Of a stretch of 64,000 nt of DNA, positions 30,308 to 38,863 are shown piece after piece. Position 1 is the stretch's first letter. Every line of letters starts with the position of its first letter. The DNA lies in the NCBI RefSeq assembly GCF_001761485.1, contig NC_090773.1:1178001-1242000 (forward strand), read 5' to 3'. The stretch is from Yarrowia lipolytica (taxonomy: Eukaryota > Ascomycota > Dipodascomycetes > Dipodascales). The notes beneath the pieces are model-generated. The model was not told where the DNA came from, searched no databases, and saw nothing but the letters and a program-made list of their open reading frames with translations. A program made the translations under genes and the position numbers.

Positions 30308-31108
30308 CTAAAGCTTGGCCTTGATCTCAGCCTGTCGATCGTCAATGAACTGCTGGGCGGCTTCCTGTCGAGCAATGTCTCGGGCCTCCTCGTCGTAGTA
30401 GTTGATGCAGTGGTCCAGAACGGGAGCAAAGATGGTCATTCGCATCTGGTTGTAGTAGTTCTTGCCGGCGTACTTCTTGCACTTCTGCACGATCTCCTCC
30501 ACCTCGGGCCAGCCTCCAATGGCGTCAACGAGACCGTCCTTGAGCGACTCAGCGGCGGGGAATCTGTGTCCCATCATGGTGATCTTTCGGGCAAGAACGG
30601 GGCCGTACTGGTGGGCGTGGATGGACATGAGCTGGCCAATGAGAGGAGCGTCAAACTCGATCTCGTTCATACACAGCCAGCCCTTCTTGGAGTTCTGCAC
30701 CTTGAAGTCATGCGAGTTGGCGAGAATGAAGCCGCCGGCAAAGGCGTGGCCGTTGACGTAGGCAATGGTGGGCCAGGGGAACTCGATCAGAGCTCGCTGC
30801 ATTCGGCCGAGATATCTCTGGAAGAACTGGGGGGTTCGAATGGCCGCCTCCAGATCAAGACCGTTGGAGTAGAACTTGGGGATGGCCGAGGTAGTAACCA
30901 GAGGCTTGGGGGCGCCGCTCTTCTTGAGAAGCAGCCAGTTGAGAGCCTCCACGAAGGCGTCGATGAAGGTGCACGTCAGCCGGTTGTCGGGAGGAGAGTG
31001 GAACTCGAGGCAGTAAAAGTCGCCCTTGTCATACAGAGACATGAGCTTCTGCTCGTCGGTCTGGGTCTCGCCCTTGTTGGGCAGGGGGAAGGTCTGCAGC
31101 AAAGACAT
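30308..31108 (-). CDS. Peroxisomal enoyl-CoA hydratase/isomerase (ECI-like, PTS1 AKL)
   Basis: This 266-residue crotonase-fold protein is paralogous to the one at 24805. It has YSNGLDLE, NGHAFAGG and MNEIEFDAP, the same three active-site segments, and a helical C-terminus. It ends KAKL: the final AKL is an accepted variant of the PTS1 peroxisome-import signal, so I infer peroxisomal location. The likely role is moving double bonds of unsaturated enoyl-CoA during beta-oxidation, as for plant and yeast delta3,delta2-enoyl-CoA isomerases. Strong codon bias suggests high expression. Upstream lie a TATA box (31188-31195) and a perfect inverted repeat (31195-31210). The ATG at 31108 is the only reasonable start. 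Confidence 0.88.
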   Translation of the reverse strand: MSLLQTFPLPNKGETQTDEQKLMSLYDKGDFYCLEFHSPPDNRLTCTFIDAFVEALNWLLLKKSGAPKPLVTTSAIPKFYSNGLDLEAAIRTPQFFQRYLGRMQRALIEFPWPTIAYVNGHAFAGGFILANSHDFKVQNSKKGWLCMNEIEFDAPLIGQLMSIHAHQYGPVLARKITMMGHRFPAAESLKDGLVDAIGGWPEVEEIVQKCKKYAGKNYYNQMRMTIFAPVLDHCINYYDEEARDIARQEAAQQFIDDRQAEIKAKL

Positions 31109-31187
31109 GGTACTTGTGGTGTTGTTGACGGGCTGTGATTAGTTTTTTTCTTTCTTTTTTTCCCGGCTTATCTGGGGTAGTTAGCCT

Positions 31188-31210
31188 TTATATATGTTGG
31201 TCCGCCAACA
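31188..31210 (-). promoter_or_regulatory. TATA box and adjoining inverted repeat of ECI-like gene
   Basis: On the minus strand a TATATAAA box lies about 80 bp before the ATG at 31108. Immediately upstream is TGTTGG-TCCG-CCAACA, perfect 6-bp arms around a 4-bp spacer (31195-31210), the shape of a dimeric regulator site. The factor is unknown. Confidence 0.5.
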
Positions 31211-31911
31211 TGCATGGGATTAAGTTGACCACCCCGCATGTGCTAGATTTCACGTGGGGGGAGGAGCAATAGGGCGGTAAGGGGGTGGCTGGGAGTGGCG
31301 AGGGACTCATTTCCGGCATTCTCGAACATAAATATCTCGTGTTTCATTCTCAAATCCACCATTATTGCCACCGTCGGCACTTTCGGCATTCCTGATTAAT
31401 GCCGATTCAGTAGAGTTTTGTATACCATTGTTTGGACGCACATCTGCAACGGTACGCGCCCTGACAAGACATGGATCGAACTTGTGAATAGGCGCCGTTA
31501 CAAGTTGGAGGTCCCGTTTGCTAGCGCGATTGTGTCGGTGCTGAAAGACCAATCCTCGCGTAAAACCTTTGTAACTGGGCACTGGACGCCCGAGCCCAGC
31601 CAGATCAATGTTTTAACACCGCGTTATTCTTTTGGTTTCCTGCTGGAACCAATAGTGGACGTGACAGATTGTAGTGGTCCGTCCAGTTGGATTTCAGGCA
31701 AACTACCGAGCGGAAATTGAATACCGAGCGGATTACTGTCTATCATCTCAGCTAACGGTTCTTGTATACGACGAATTCTACCGTATCGTACATGTACAAT
31801 ACATACATCTACAAGTGCAGGAATCCGAGACGTTTAATTATTCAACTTCTTGACTAGGACAAACTGCTTGTACAAATAAACACTGGTAAGCTCATCTGGA
31901 GCAAAAAGATA
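31211..31911. other. Intergenic region, nothing recognised
   Basis: About 700 bp between the isomerase promoter and the tRNA pair. Only short overlapping frames are open. A few copies of the recurring ACAAGTAC-type word occur near 31790-31820 and 31870. Confidence 0.5.
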
Positions 31912-32000
31912 TCTCCCGGGGGCGAGTCGAACGCCCGATCTCAAGATTCCAATTTATACCATTACAGTCTCGCGCCTTAAACCAGCTTGGCCACCGGGAG
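31912..32000 (-). tRNA. tRNA-Tyr (GTA) with intron
   Basis: On the minus strand the acceptor stem pairs CTCCCGG with CCGGGAG. The D arm reads GGCCAAGCTGGTTTAAGGC, and the anticodon stem CGAGA/TCTTG encloses GTA and a short intron of about 13-14 bases directly after the anticodon loop. The T arm is GGGCG-TTCGACT-CGCCC. It is 89 nt and near-identical in its conserved parts to budding-yeast tRNA-Tyr, which also has an intron. Five Ts follow within ten bases of the 3' end (plus 31903-31907), a Pol III terminator. The tRNA-Pro gene lies 11 bp upstream. Confidence 0.96.
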
Positions 32001-32011
32001 ATAGAAAGGGT

Positions 32012-32097
32012 GGGCCCAACCGGGAATTGAACCCGGGACCTCTCGCAAGTTGCTCAGGAAACCCTAAGCGAGAATTATACCACTAAACCATCGGGCC
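32012..32097 (-). tRNA. tRNA-Pro (AGG) with intron
   Basis: On the minus strand the acceptor stem pairs GGCCCGA with TTGGGCC, with one G-U. The D arm is GTTTAGTGGTATAAT, the anticodon stem CTCGC/GCGAG holds TTAGGG then an intron of about 14 bases, and the T arm is CCGGG-TTCAATT-CCCGG. The anticodon AGG gives proline. It is 86 nt. The 11-bp gap to tRNA-Tyr contains only TTT, too short for Pol III to stop reliably, so the two genes are probably one transcript in the order Pro then Tyr. Confidence 0.94.
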
Positions 32098-33521
32098 AAC
32101 CGATAATTTGGGAGAAAATTTAGACGTGCCAAATCAGACGTGTAAAAGTCACGTGACCGAGGTATTGCGAGGAGGAAAAGAGCTCCAGGCGGTCGGTTCT
32201 TATGGGCTCTTTTGAGGGGAAGAGTCAAGTGATATGGAAAAGATTCAAAACGTGATATAGAAATGAAGCTCAATTGGTCCCAATGGTTCTGGCTTTGCTA
32301 TGTTGCTGAGTCGATTCAATTTTCACAATGTTGGCATACTCGTGGCATGGCCTTTTCCCCCGCACAAAAGATTGATGCCACAACCACCAATAGTGAGGAT
32401 ATGGGTACAAAATTAACTGCAGTTTATTTTCAAGGCAAGTCAAACGTATATGTGTACTCTTTGGAGTGTTCAATGGTTCATGTCTCCTGGAATCTGCTTT
32501 AACTAGTTCTGCAAAAAAGTACGACGAGGCTTCGAGTGACTGTAAAGCTCGGATTGAGCAGTAAATGTAACAAAATAGATGGAAAAGGCTCTACAATTAC
32601 TTGTCTAAGTCCATCTCTGTGATAGCTGATTGCCACACAAATCTGTTTGGTGTTCCTTCAAGAGTGGTTATAGCGCTGTAACGACAGGTATATGGGCTAT
32701 TGTTGTAGTACAACTACAAGTACTTGTATCAATAACGACCCTGATGAGTTTTAAAGAGTACAAGTACAAATTTTACAAGCATATACATCTATATACTATA
32801 TGATGCTGCTGGTTTATCGTTACACCTTACAAGAACAGTATTACGCCGGCATAAACAAGTAACCATCACAAGGAGATTATTAGACAACGAACTACAAATA
32901 AAAAGCAAGTGCCTTATTGGAGTATTTGTACTTGTACAAGTTCATGTATCAACACTATTGTCTGTGTATTACTTTATCCCTCACATATATAGGCGGTTCC
33001 ACTTCTCCCTTTTCTTCTCCCTTCAGATCAGACGAGAAATCAATTGATAGTAAAAAGATGGGGTTATTGTAACAGAAAAACCGTATGTCACTAGGTATTA
33101 AAAGATGAAAACACATCAACTTCACTCAAGGTTCGCGGAGGATGCGCTCACACAGCACCGCCTCAGTACCCTGTGATTACCTACTCTCGAGGCCTCATAT
33201 GATTGACTTTGAGATAGCAAGACTGTACTTGTGCTGAATTTCGGTCCGGTTCGCGTCTGTCAAATCTTGCGCTCCAACTTCTAGATATCCTAGGTAGTGA
33301 TGGCTTCGGATCCGTCGTTCCTCCTGGCCTTGGTCGAGTTTCTCTTGGTCCTTCGACTAAACCCCCACATCGGACTCGGATTTGGGGGTTCAGAAGAGCG
33401 CGTAACAATAGTGGTCCCGCGTTTCCTCTTATTTTTCTTCTTGATAGGATTTTTTTTTATTCTAATGAGGATCACGTGACAAGTTCAGCCGTCGATATAG
33501 CTCCAACAAATTTCTTTTCCC
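32098..33521. other. Intergenic region between tRNA pair and 5S gene
   Basis: No gene is supported in 1.4 kb. The TACTTGTA/TACAAGTA word is dense here (about 32713-32730, 32757-32770, 32924-32940). A TCACGTGAC palindrome lies near 32151, which may belong to the tRNA flank. Confidence 0.5.
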
Positions 33522-33640
33522 AGTTGCGGCCATATCCTGGTGAAAATACGGCTTCCCGTCCGATCAGCCATAGTCAAGCACCAGAGAGCCCAGTTAGTAT
33601 TGTAGTGGGAGACCATACGAGAATCCTGGGTGCTGCAATT
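33522..33640 (+). rRNA. 5S ribosomal RNA, dispersed single gene
   Basis: The 119-nt sequence starts AGTTGCGGCCATATC and ends GGGTGCTGCAATT. The first nine bases pair with the last nine (helix I). Universal 5S blocks are present: CCCGTCCGATC in loop B/C, GTAGTGGGAGACCATACGAGA in the helix IV/V region (split here: GTAGTGGGAG, ACCATACGAGA) and GGTGCTGCA at the end. A run of seven Ts begins two bases after the 3' end as Pol III terminator. Yarrowia carries its 5S genes scattered through the genome, sometimes fused behind a tRNA; no tRNA is directly upstream of this copy. Overlapping protein frames here are spurious. Confidence 0.95.
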
Positions 33641-33641
33641 A

Positions 33642-33648
33642 TTTTTTT
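33642..33648 (+). terminator. Pol III terminator of 5S gene
   Basis: TTTTTTT starts two bases after the mature 3' end of the 5S gene and is the expected RNA polymerase III stop. Confidence 0.85.
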
Positions 33649-34403
33649 GTTCATTTCCAAAGAAATGGTACTTCTTTTTCCCACCTTCCTGTTCCGTTTC
33701 CAACCCAAGTTCTCCGTTTTAGTCTTAGTGGTTCTGTTGGTGTGATGGCTTATACGAGGCCATTTTTAGATCAGAAAGAAGCAGGAGTACATTTCCGTTT
33801 GACTTGATAATGGGGCTCTTACACTTGAATCAATCGTCTTTTTCCCATTATCCTGTTGCAAAAGTTCACATATAGGTCATCCATTCGAGCCTCCTCATCA
33901 AGCGTGCATTCCGAATACCCCAAGGGAAAAAAGCGCCGCGTGGGAGCTAAGAAGACTGTTGCACAGACGCTGCCACATACTTCCATCCGGAACCTGTCTC
34001 TTCCGAAATCAAGTTTCAGGCGGCTTCAGTATCATAGAATATTCTCCGCTATTCTTCTCTGACATTTTTTCGGTTTTTTCGGTTTTTTTTTGTCTAAAAG
34101 AGGGCTGGTGCATAGGGTTTTAGGATATGTAAGGAGGAATGGCATGTTTGGGGTCTACAAAGTAGCAGGGACTGATATGGGACAGCTTAGAAGGAGGAAA
34201 TCATAAATTGTCTACCCGAATATGCCATCCTTTCTGAATTCATGTCAAGATATCTCTACCATCTCATTCTGGAGCTTTCCATGTGATTCTGTCTTTTTCT
34301 TTTTCCTGCACTTTAATGGCTGGTCGGCATATTTCACGCATCAATGATGCACATTTTTTCGCCACTGACCGACCTCTCCAAACCTTAACAGTCTCGGCCA
34401 GGA
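33649..34403. other. Intergenic region, nothing recognised
   Basis: The 755 bp after the 5S terminator contain only short frames and several T-rich runs. Nothing recognisable is seen. Confidence 0.5.
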
Positions 34404-35710
34404 ATATATAAACTCCCTCTACATCCCACTTTTTCCATCAGAATCAGACCAGTTCACTCTGAGTCGTTCTGGAGACGGAAGGTGCCTTTTATAGCCTGCT
34501 ACGATGCAGAGCTGATAAGCAGACCTGTCTCGCAAGACAACGAGGGCGTTTCATTTTTTTGTCGTCCGTTTGAGTTGTTTGGGGCAATGTGGTGAGATTC
34601 CAGAACCCCAGTGTCGGTTAAGAAGGCAATGACGCGTTTATCGCATGAGCCTAGTGCGACAGCTTCTGGTTTGGCGATTGAGCGGAGAAATCCGCGAGTT
34701 CAATCCAGAAGCGAGTACAGCCGCCTGAGCCAAGTGTCTTAGTCCGTGACCTTTGTGTCCGGTTGACCGCCATGAGCTGAAAAAGTGCCATGAGCAAAGA
34801 GCGAGTGATTGTGCCGGCTGAAAAATGTCAGAGCCACCTCCGTGCCTTGTGAGAGTTCCTGTGGACCGCATGTGCAGCCGCCAGAGCAAAGAGCCAGAGC
34901 CACTGAGCGCGAGCCACCGACAGTGAGATACTCAAGGGTGAAATTCCTTTTGAGAGACTCCCATCATTCTCACAGGTGAAACTCCTGTGAGAGAGCCGCC
35001 TAGAACTGAAGAGCCAAGCTGAAATGCCAGAGCTGCCAGTCGCTGAGGAGCCAGCTGAAACGCTGAGCTGAGACGCATTACTAGAGCAAAGATCTGCTTT
35101 GACAGACGCCATATATATGGTCAAAAGAGCAACAGATGCCTGAGTAAGAGCCAATAAGACCCACTGAGGCAATGAGTGCCAACCAGAGCCACAAAAGTGC
35201 CTGAGCTGTTACGCCGGTCACCAAAGCTGAAATGCCAGAGTGGGAGCGAATGCCAGAGCCGCCTAAGAGCATAGCCACTAAGTCCAAAGAGCAATAAGAG
35301 CATCTACCAGAGCCAGTAAGTCCAGAGAGCAATAAGAGCCGCCAAATGAGAGCGAACCCCAAAGCCAGTGAGTCCAGAACGGCAATAAGAGCTGGGTCGC
35401 AATTTATGAGCCAGTAAGTCCTGAACGGCAATAAGAGCCATTCGCCTGAGCAGTGCCAATGAGTCCACAGATGCCATAAGTGCCCAAAAGCCAGAGCCGA
35501 CGAGAGCCGAAGGAGCCAGGGCCATAGAGCCGAGGCCAGCCAGTTGCCATTAAGTCCAAAGAGCAGTGAGAGCCAGAGCATGAGCCAAAGTCACACACTA
35601 TTCAAGGAGTAGGCGGCGAACCTCTTAGCCAGAGGATGTAACTGACCGAACCTGTTTATCTAGTTTTGAGAGGAGTAGGTGAAAATCCGAACCTCTTGGG
35701 TTAATAAATC
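34404..35710 (+). ncRNA. Candidate repeat-rich non-coding transcript
   Basis: A clean TATA element (ATATATAAA, about 34404-34411) with a pyrimidine-rich stretch after it looks like a Pol II core promoter, yet no reading frame follows: plus-strand frames are full of stops. The next 1.1 kb are a degenerate array of AGAGCC, TGAGC and GCCAG(T/A)AAGTCC words (34640-35590) with two neighbouring hairpins sharing a loop (34931-34992). The array ends in a direct repeat (35605-35626 and 35671-35697) and an AATAAA-like word (35703). Minus-strand frames here are Leu/Trp/Ser-rich artefacts of the repeat. I infer a possible long non-coding RNA or decayed satellite; transcription is unproven and no known RNA family was recognised. 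Confidence 0.35.
34640..35590. repeat. Degenerate GAGCC/AGAGC tandem array
   Basis: Words such as GCCAGTAAGTCC, AGAGCAATAAGAGC, GCTGAAATGCCAGAG and CAGAGCCGCCTA recur on one strand throughout 950 bp. The best-kept part is 35270-35440, where units of roughly 40-55 bp can be lined up on GCCAGT(A/G)AGTCC. Strand asymmetry is strong: purine-rich GAGC is on plus and its complement is rare. Confidence 0.75.
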
Positions 35711-35842
35711 ATGGACCATAGAGTCCCACCCGATATTTCAGGTGTAGAATGAGATTGTAGTTGTAGCAAGATACAAAGAGTGGTTCTAGGACAAGTAGTA
35801 GTTGTTGAGATGATTGTATGGTGCTTGTACAAGTACATTCTC

Positions 35843-35892
35843 GAATATAAAATTATATGAATATAAAATTATATGAATATAAAAAATTATAT
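35843..35892. repeat. AT-rich triple repeat
   Basis: Three head-to-tail copies of GAATATAAAATTATAT (16, 16 and 18 bp) form a purely AT-rich, easily melted block between the repeat locus and ERO1. Confidence 0.85.
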
Positions 35893-36753
35893 TTAAATAC
35901 ATACTTGTAATGAATCCAAGAAGATATGATCTGATACAAGATCATGCCATCCTGTTCCAGTGGTGTGATGCTGTCTATCTCATACAAGTATGTAAATATA
36001 CTGATCTGATTTCGGAAGGTCTGACATTCTTACCTATACCACCAGATCATCACACCATCCTTCCTCTACAAGTAGGTCCACCACTTGGGTGTATGATCCA
36101 ATTAATTCGAGAAGGATCGAACTCCAAACCACTTACTTCGGGTTCCTCGTTTCGCCTGTGCTGGTCTGTATTATGCCGTTCCTTTTACTCTCGCTAATTA
36201 AGGGGGACAATTTAGCCTAACGGCGCAGCACACAAGTCGGATAACTGGTGCTAGCGACCATCGGACCACCCGGAAACGGCCGCTGAAGACGGAGCACTGC
36301 TTTGACAGTTGCTTTTAAGGGTTCCTCCACGCCAACTGCCTCTCTGTCGATCTCCATAATGACACGTCGTGCTCACGCGTCAACCCATGTGAAGTTAATT
36401 AAAAGAGGCTGAAAAACAAGTGAGCATGGGGCGACGGAGTAAACAGTACAAGTACAAGACGCAGAGAGAGTGGCGAGTGCCCTAAAACGACGAGTCACGT
36501 GAGCGGTACCCTCGGAACTGGGCAGACAACCGTCGTCCCCTCAAATCTCCCCCTTATTGACACGTGTCTTGTTGCCACCGCCACAGCCAAAGATCCATAT
36601 ACGAAGACTATTATCACATTATCCCAACCCTTTTTAGGTGTATAACGTTAGAGTTGATGCAGTGAAATTTCCAAATCAGTGGCGCGACTGGGCCCTAAGG
36701 TCTTTACACATAATCACTCCTCTCACCATCAGTCTCAACATCCAGGTTCAGTC
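35893..36753. other. Intergenic region upstream of ERO1
   Basis: No gene is supported. The ERO1-proximal 260 bp carry two CACGTG cores (36496-36501 and within 36559-36568). A PacI-like TTAATTAA palindrome lies near 36396. Nothing else recognisable was seen. Confidence 0.5.
36559..36568. promoter_or_regulatory. GACACGTGTC palindrome in ERO1 promoter
   Basis: A perfect 10-bp palindrome with ACGTGTC on both strands lies 186 bp before the ERO1 ATG. ACGTG(T) cores are bound by the unfolded-protein-response factor Hac1 in other fungi (UPRE-2-like), and ERO1 is a classic target. CACGTG is also a general E-box, so the assignment is tentative. Confidence 0.35.
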
Positions 36754-38439
36754 ATGAAGCTGATGCATCTTCTGCCCCTGGTGGCACTATTCCAACCTCT
36801 CGTGGCCCAGAACGTGAAGGTCTACGAGGGCGACGACCACGTCCACAGCGCCCGATGTCTGTCGGGGTTCATTGACGATGCCTGTGGAGCCACGTTTGAG
36901 AACGTGGAGGCCACCAACGCCGAGGTGCGCCCGCTGCTGAAGGAGCTCGTCAAGGAGGACTACTTCCGCTACTACAAGATCGATCTCAACGGCGAGCGAT
37001 GTCCGTTCGTGTGGGACGACGGCCTGTGCGGTAATAAAGCCTGCGCTCTCAATCTGGAGTCCGAGGAAGATCTTCCCGAGGTCTGGAAGCCCAAGCGGCT
37101 CGGAGCGCTCACGAAGGACTCCGTTTCGCGAGACAAGAACGTGCGACAGAATGAGCGTTTCGCCGAGTTTGACCTCGAGCAGGAATACGATTCCCGCGGA
37201 GATAACGGAGGCTCCAACTACTGCTACCCCGAAGACGAATTTGCCCACGGCGGCGTCTATGTGTCGCTGCTGGACAACCCCGAGCGGTTCACCGGCTACG
37301 CTGGACCCCATGCCCAGCGTGTGTGGCGAGCTGTCTATGCAGAAAACTGTTTCACCGGCATGTCTTCTCTGCCCGGCGAGGTGTCTTCTCCTCTCAACCT
37401 GGGCTCCGGTCTAGTTCCCTTTGGCCAGCAGGACTTTGACCTGGCCGAGATTGACTCATACGCCAACGATCTCCCTCACCAGTGTCTCGAACAGCGAATC
37501 TTTTACCGATTGCTGTCTGGAATGCAGGCCTCAATCTCCACCCACCTGTGCTACGAGTACCTCGATATGGATGCTGGTGAGTGGCGACCCAACAGCACCT
37601 GCTTCGAGTCGCGTGTAGGCACCCACCGAGACCGTCTGTCCAACCTCTTCTTCAACTACGCTCTTGTTTCTCGAGCCGTCTCCAAGCTTAACGACCATCT
37701 CAACGACATTAAGTTTACCGACGATACCAAGCACAACGAGGAGACTCGAGAGATTGTGGCCAAGCTGACGGGGCTTTTGCAGAACACCACCTCTGCCATC
37801 TTCAACGAGACTCTGGTGTTCTCGACCCCCGAAGCTATCACTCTCAAATCCGAGTTCCGACAACGATTCCGAAACGTTTCTGCGCTGATGGACTGTGTTG
37901 GATGCGACCGATGCAAGCTTTGGGGCAAGGTGCAGACTGCCGGCTACGGAACTGCTCTGAAGCTGCTGTTTGAGCTTGGAGACAATACCGACGAGGTCAT
38001 CAAAAACCTGCGACGAACGGAACTTGTTGCCTTGTTCAACACCTTTGACCGACTGTCCAAGTCCGTCGAGGCCGTGGAGTACTTTGAGAATCTCAAGGAG
38101 GGTGCTCGACAAGAATCGGCGTTTGCTACCTTCCTGTACTACGTTCGACGAGCCACTTCTCAGGTTTCGCGAGTCTTTTCCACCATCAAGAACAGCATCT
38201 TCAACCGATTCCGATGGATCAAGCATACCGAGTTCTGGGAGGATGTGGAGCGAGAGATGTACGCCACCAAGGTCGGCCTCAGGTTCATTCTGCGGTCGTA
38301 CTGGAACTTCCCCCGAAACATGCTGATGCTGACTTTCAACTGGATCGCCCCCAAGTGGGACAAGTTTGTTGGCAGAGACAAGTACCAGGATCGAATTATT
38401 CCCACTCGAGGCGTCTACACTCTTACAAACACCAATTAA
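36754..38439 (+). CDS. ERO1: ER oxidoreductin Ero1
   Basis: This is the flavin-dependent thiol oxidase of the ER lumen that passes disulfides to protein disulfide isomerase. It has 561 residues, against 563 in budding yeast. A signal peptide (MKLMHLLPLVALFQPLVAQ) is followed by the shuttle cysteine pair C92-x4-C97 in CGNKAC. The active-site cluster is C381-x2-C384-x2-C387 (CVGCDRC), adjacent to the conserved KLWGK FAD-binding region. The C-terminus is a hydrophilic tail without a transmembrane anchor, and no HDEL is seen, so retention would rely on partners. The frame extends upstream only from a GTG; the ATG at 36754 directly precedes the signal peptide and is the real start. It is convergent with TAF13. 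Confidence 0.96.
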   Translation: MKLMHLLPLVALFQPLVAQNVKVYEGDDHVHSARCLSGFIDDACGATFENVEATNAEVRPLLKELVKEDYFRYYKIDLNGERCPFVWDDGLCGNKACALNLESEEDLPEVWKPKRLGALTKDSVSRDKNVRQNERFAEFDLEQEYDSRGDNGGSNYCYPEDEFAHGGVYVSLLDNPERFTGYAGPHAQRVWRAVYAENCFTGMSSLPGEVSSPLNLGSGLVPFGQQDFDLAEIDSYANDLPHQCLEQRIFYRLLSGMQASISTHLCYEYLDMDAGEWRPNSTCFESRVGTHRDRLSNLFFNYALVSRAVSKLNDHLNDIKFTDDTKHNEETREIVAKLTGLLQNTTSAIFNETLVFSTPEAITLKSEFRQRFRNVSALMDCVGCDRCKLWGKVQTAGYGTALKLLFELGDNTDEVIKNLRRTELVALFNTFDRLSKSVEAVEYFENLKEGARQESAFATFLYYVRRATSQVSRVFSTIKNSIFNRFRWIKHTEFWEDVEREMYATKVGLRFILRSYWNFPRNMLMLTFNWIAPKWDKFVGRDKYQDRIIPTRGVYTLTNTN

Positions 38440-38863
38440 TCTGCGAGAGTGATAGGAATCATGGTTACTACTACGACTTGTATGAGCACCAGTAAAGATA
38501 CTGATGTTCTACAGGTGCCGGACTGGGACCAATAAACACAGGTATTGTACTCTTCTAGAGTTACAGAGCAGATATTCGTACCAGTACATGTCTCTGCCTG
38601 TAAAACCTACCCACAAGCCGTCCATTTCATACAGGACAGGCTCACCATCAAGTATAGATGATGGGGTTGCTACGCTAGGTAGCATGCATATATATAACAT
38701 ACAGTATTTAAATTTTTGGAATTATAACAAAGTGCGAGAAGTATACAGAGGTTGAATCTGTTGTGCTGATGTGTGTGATATACAATATATGCTTGTTAGT
38801 AAGGACCTGCCAAAGATTAGCATGCCCGGCTTTTGTGTGTTTGATTCGTCACCCCGAACTCCC
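38440..38863. other. Convergent 3' region of ERO1 and TAF13
   Basis: The 424 bp between two convergent stop codons hold A/T-rich sequence with TATATA and TTTAAATTTTTGGAATT stretches, suitable for 3'-end formation. No gene is seen. Confidence 0.5.

Noticed and set aside
35081-35581. 166-codon minus-strand frame rich in Leu and Trp
   Set aside because: Arises from the complement of the GAGCC array; no start context or domain.
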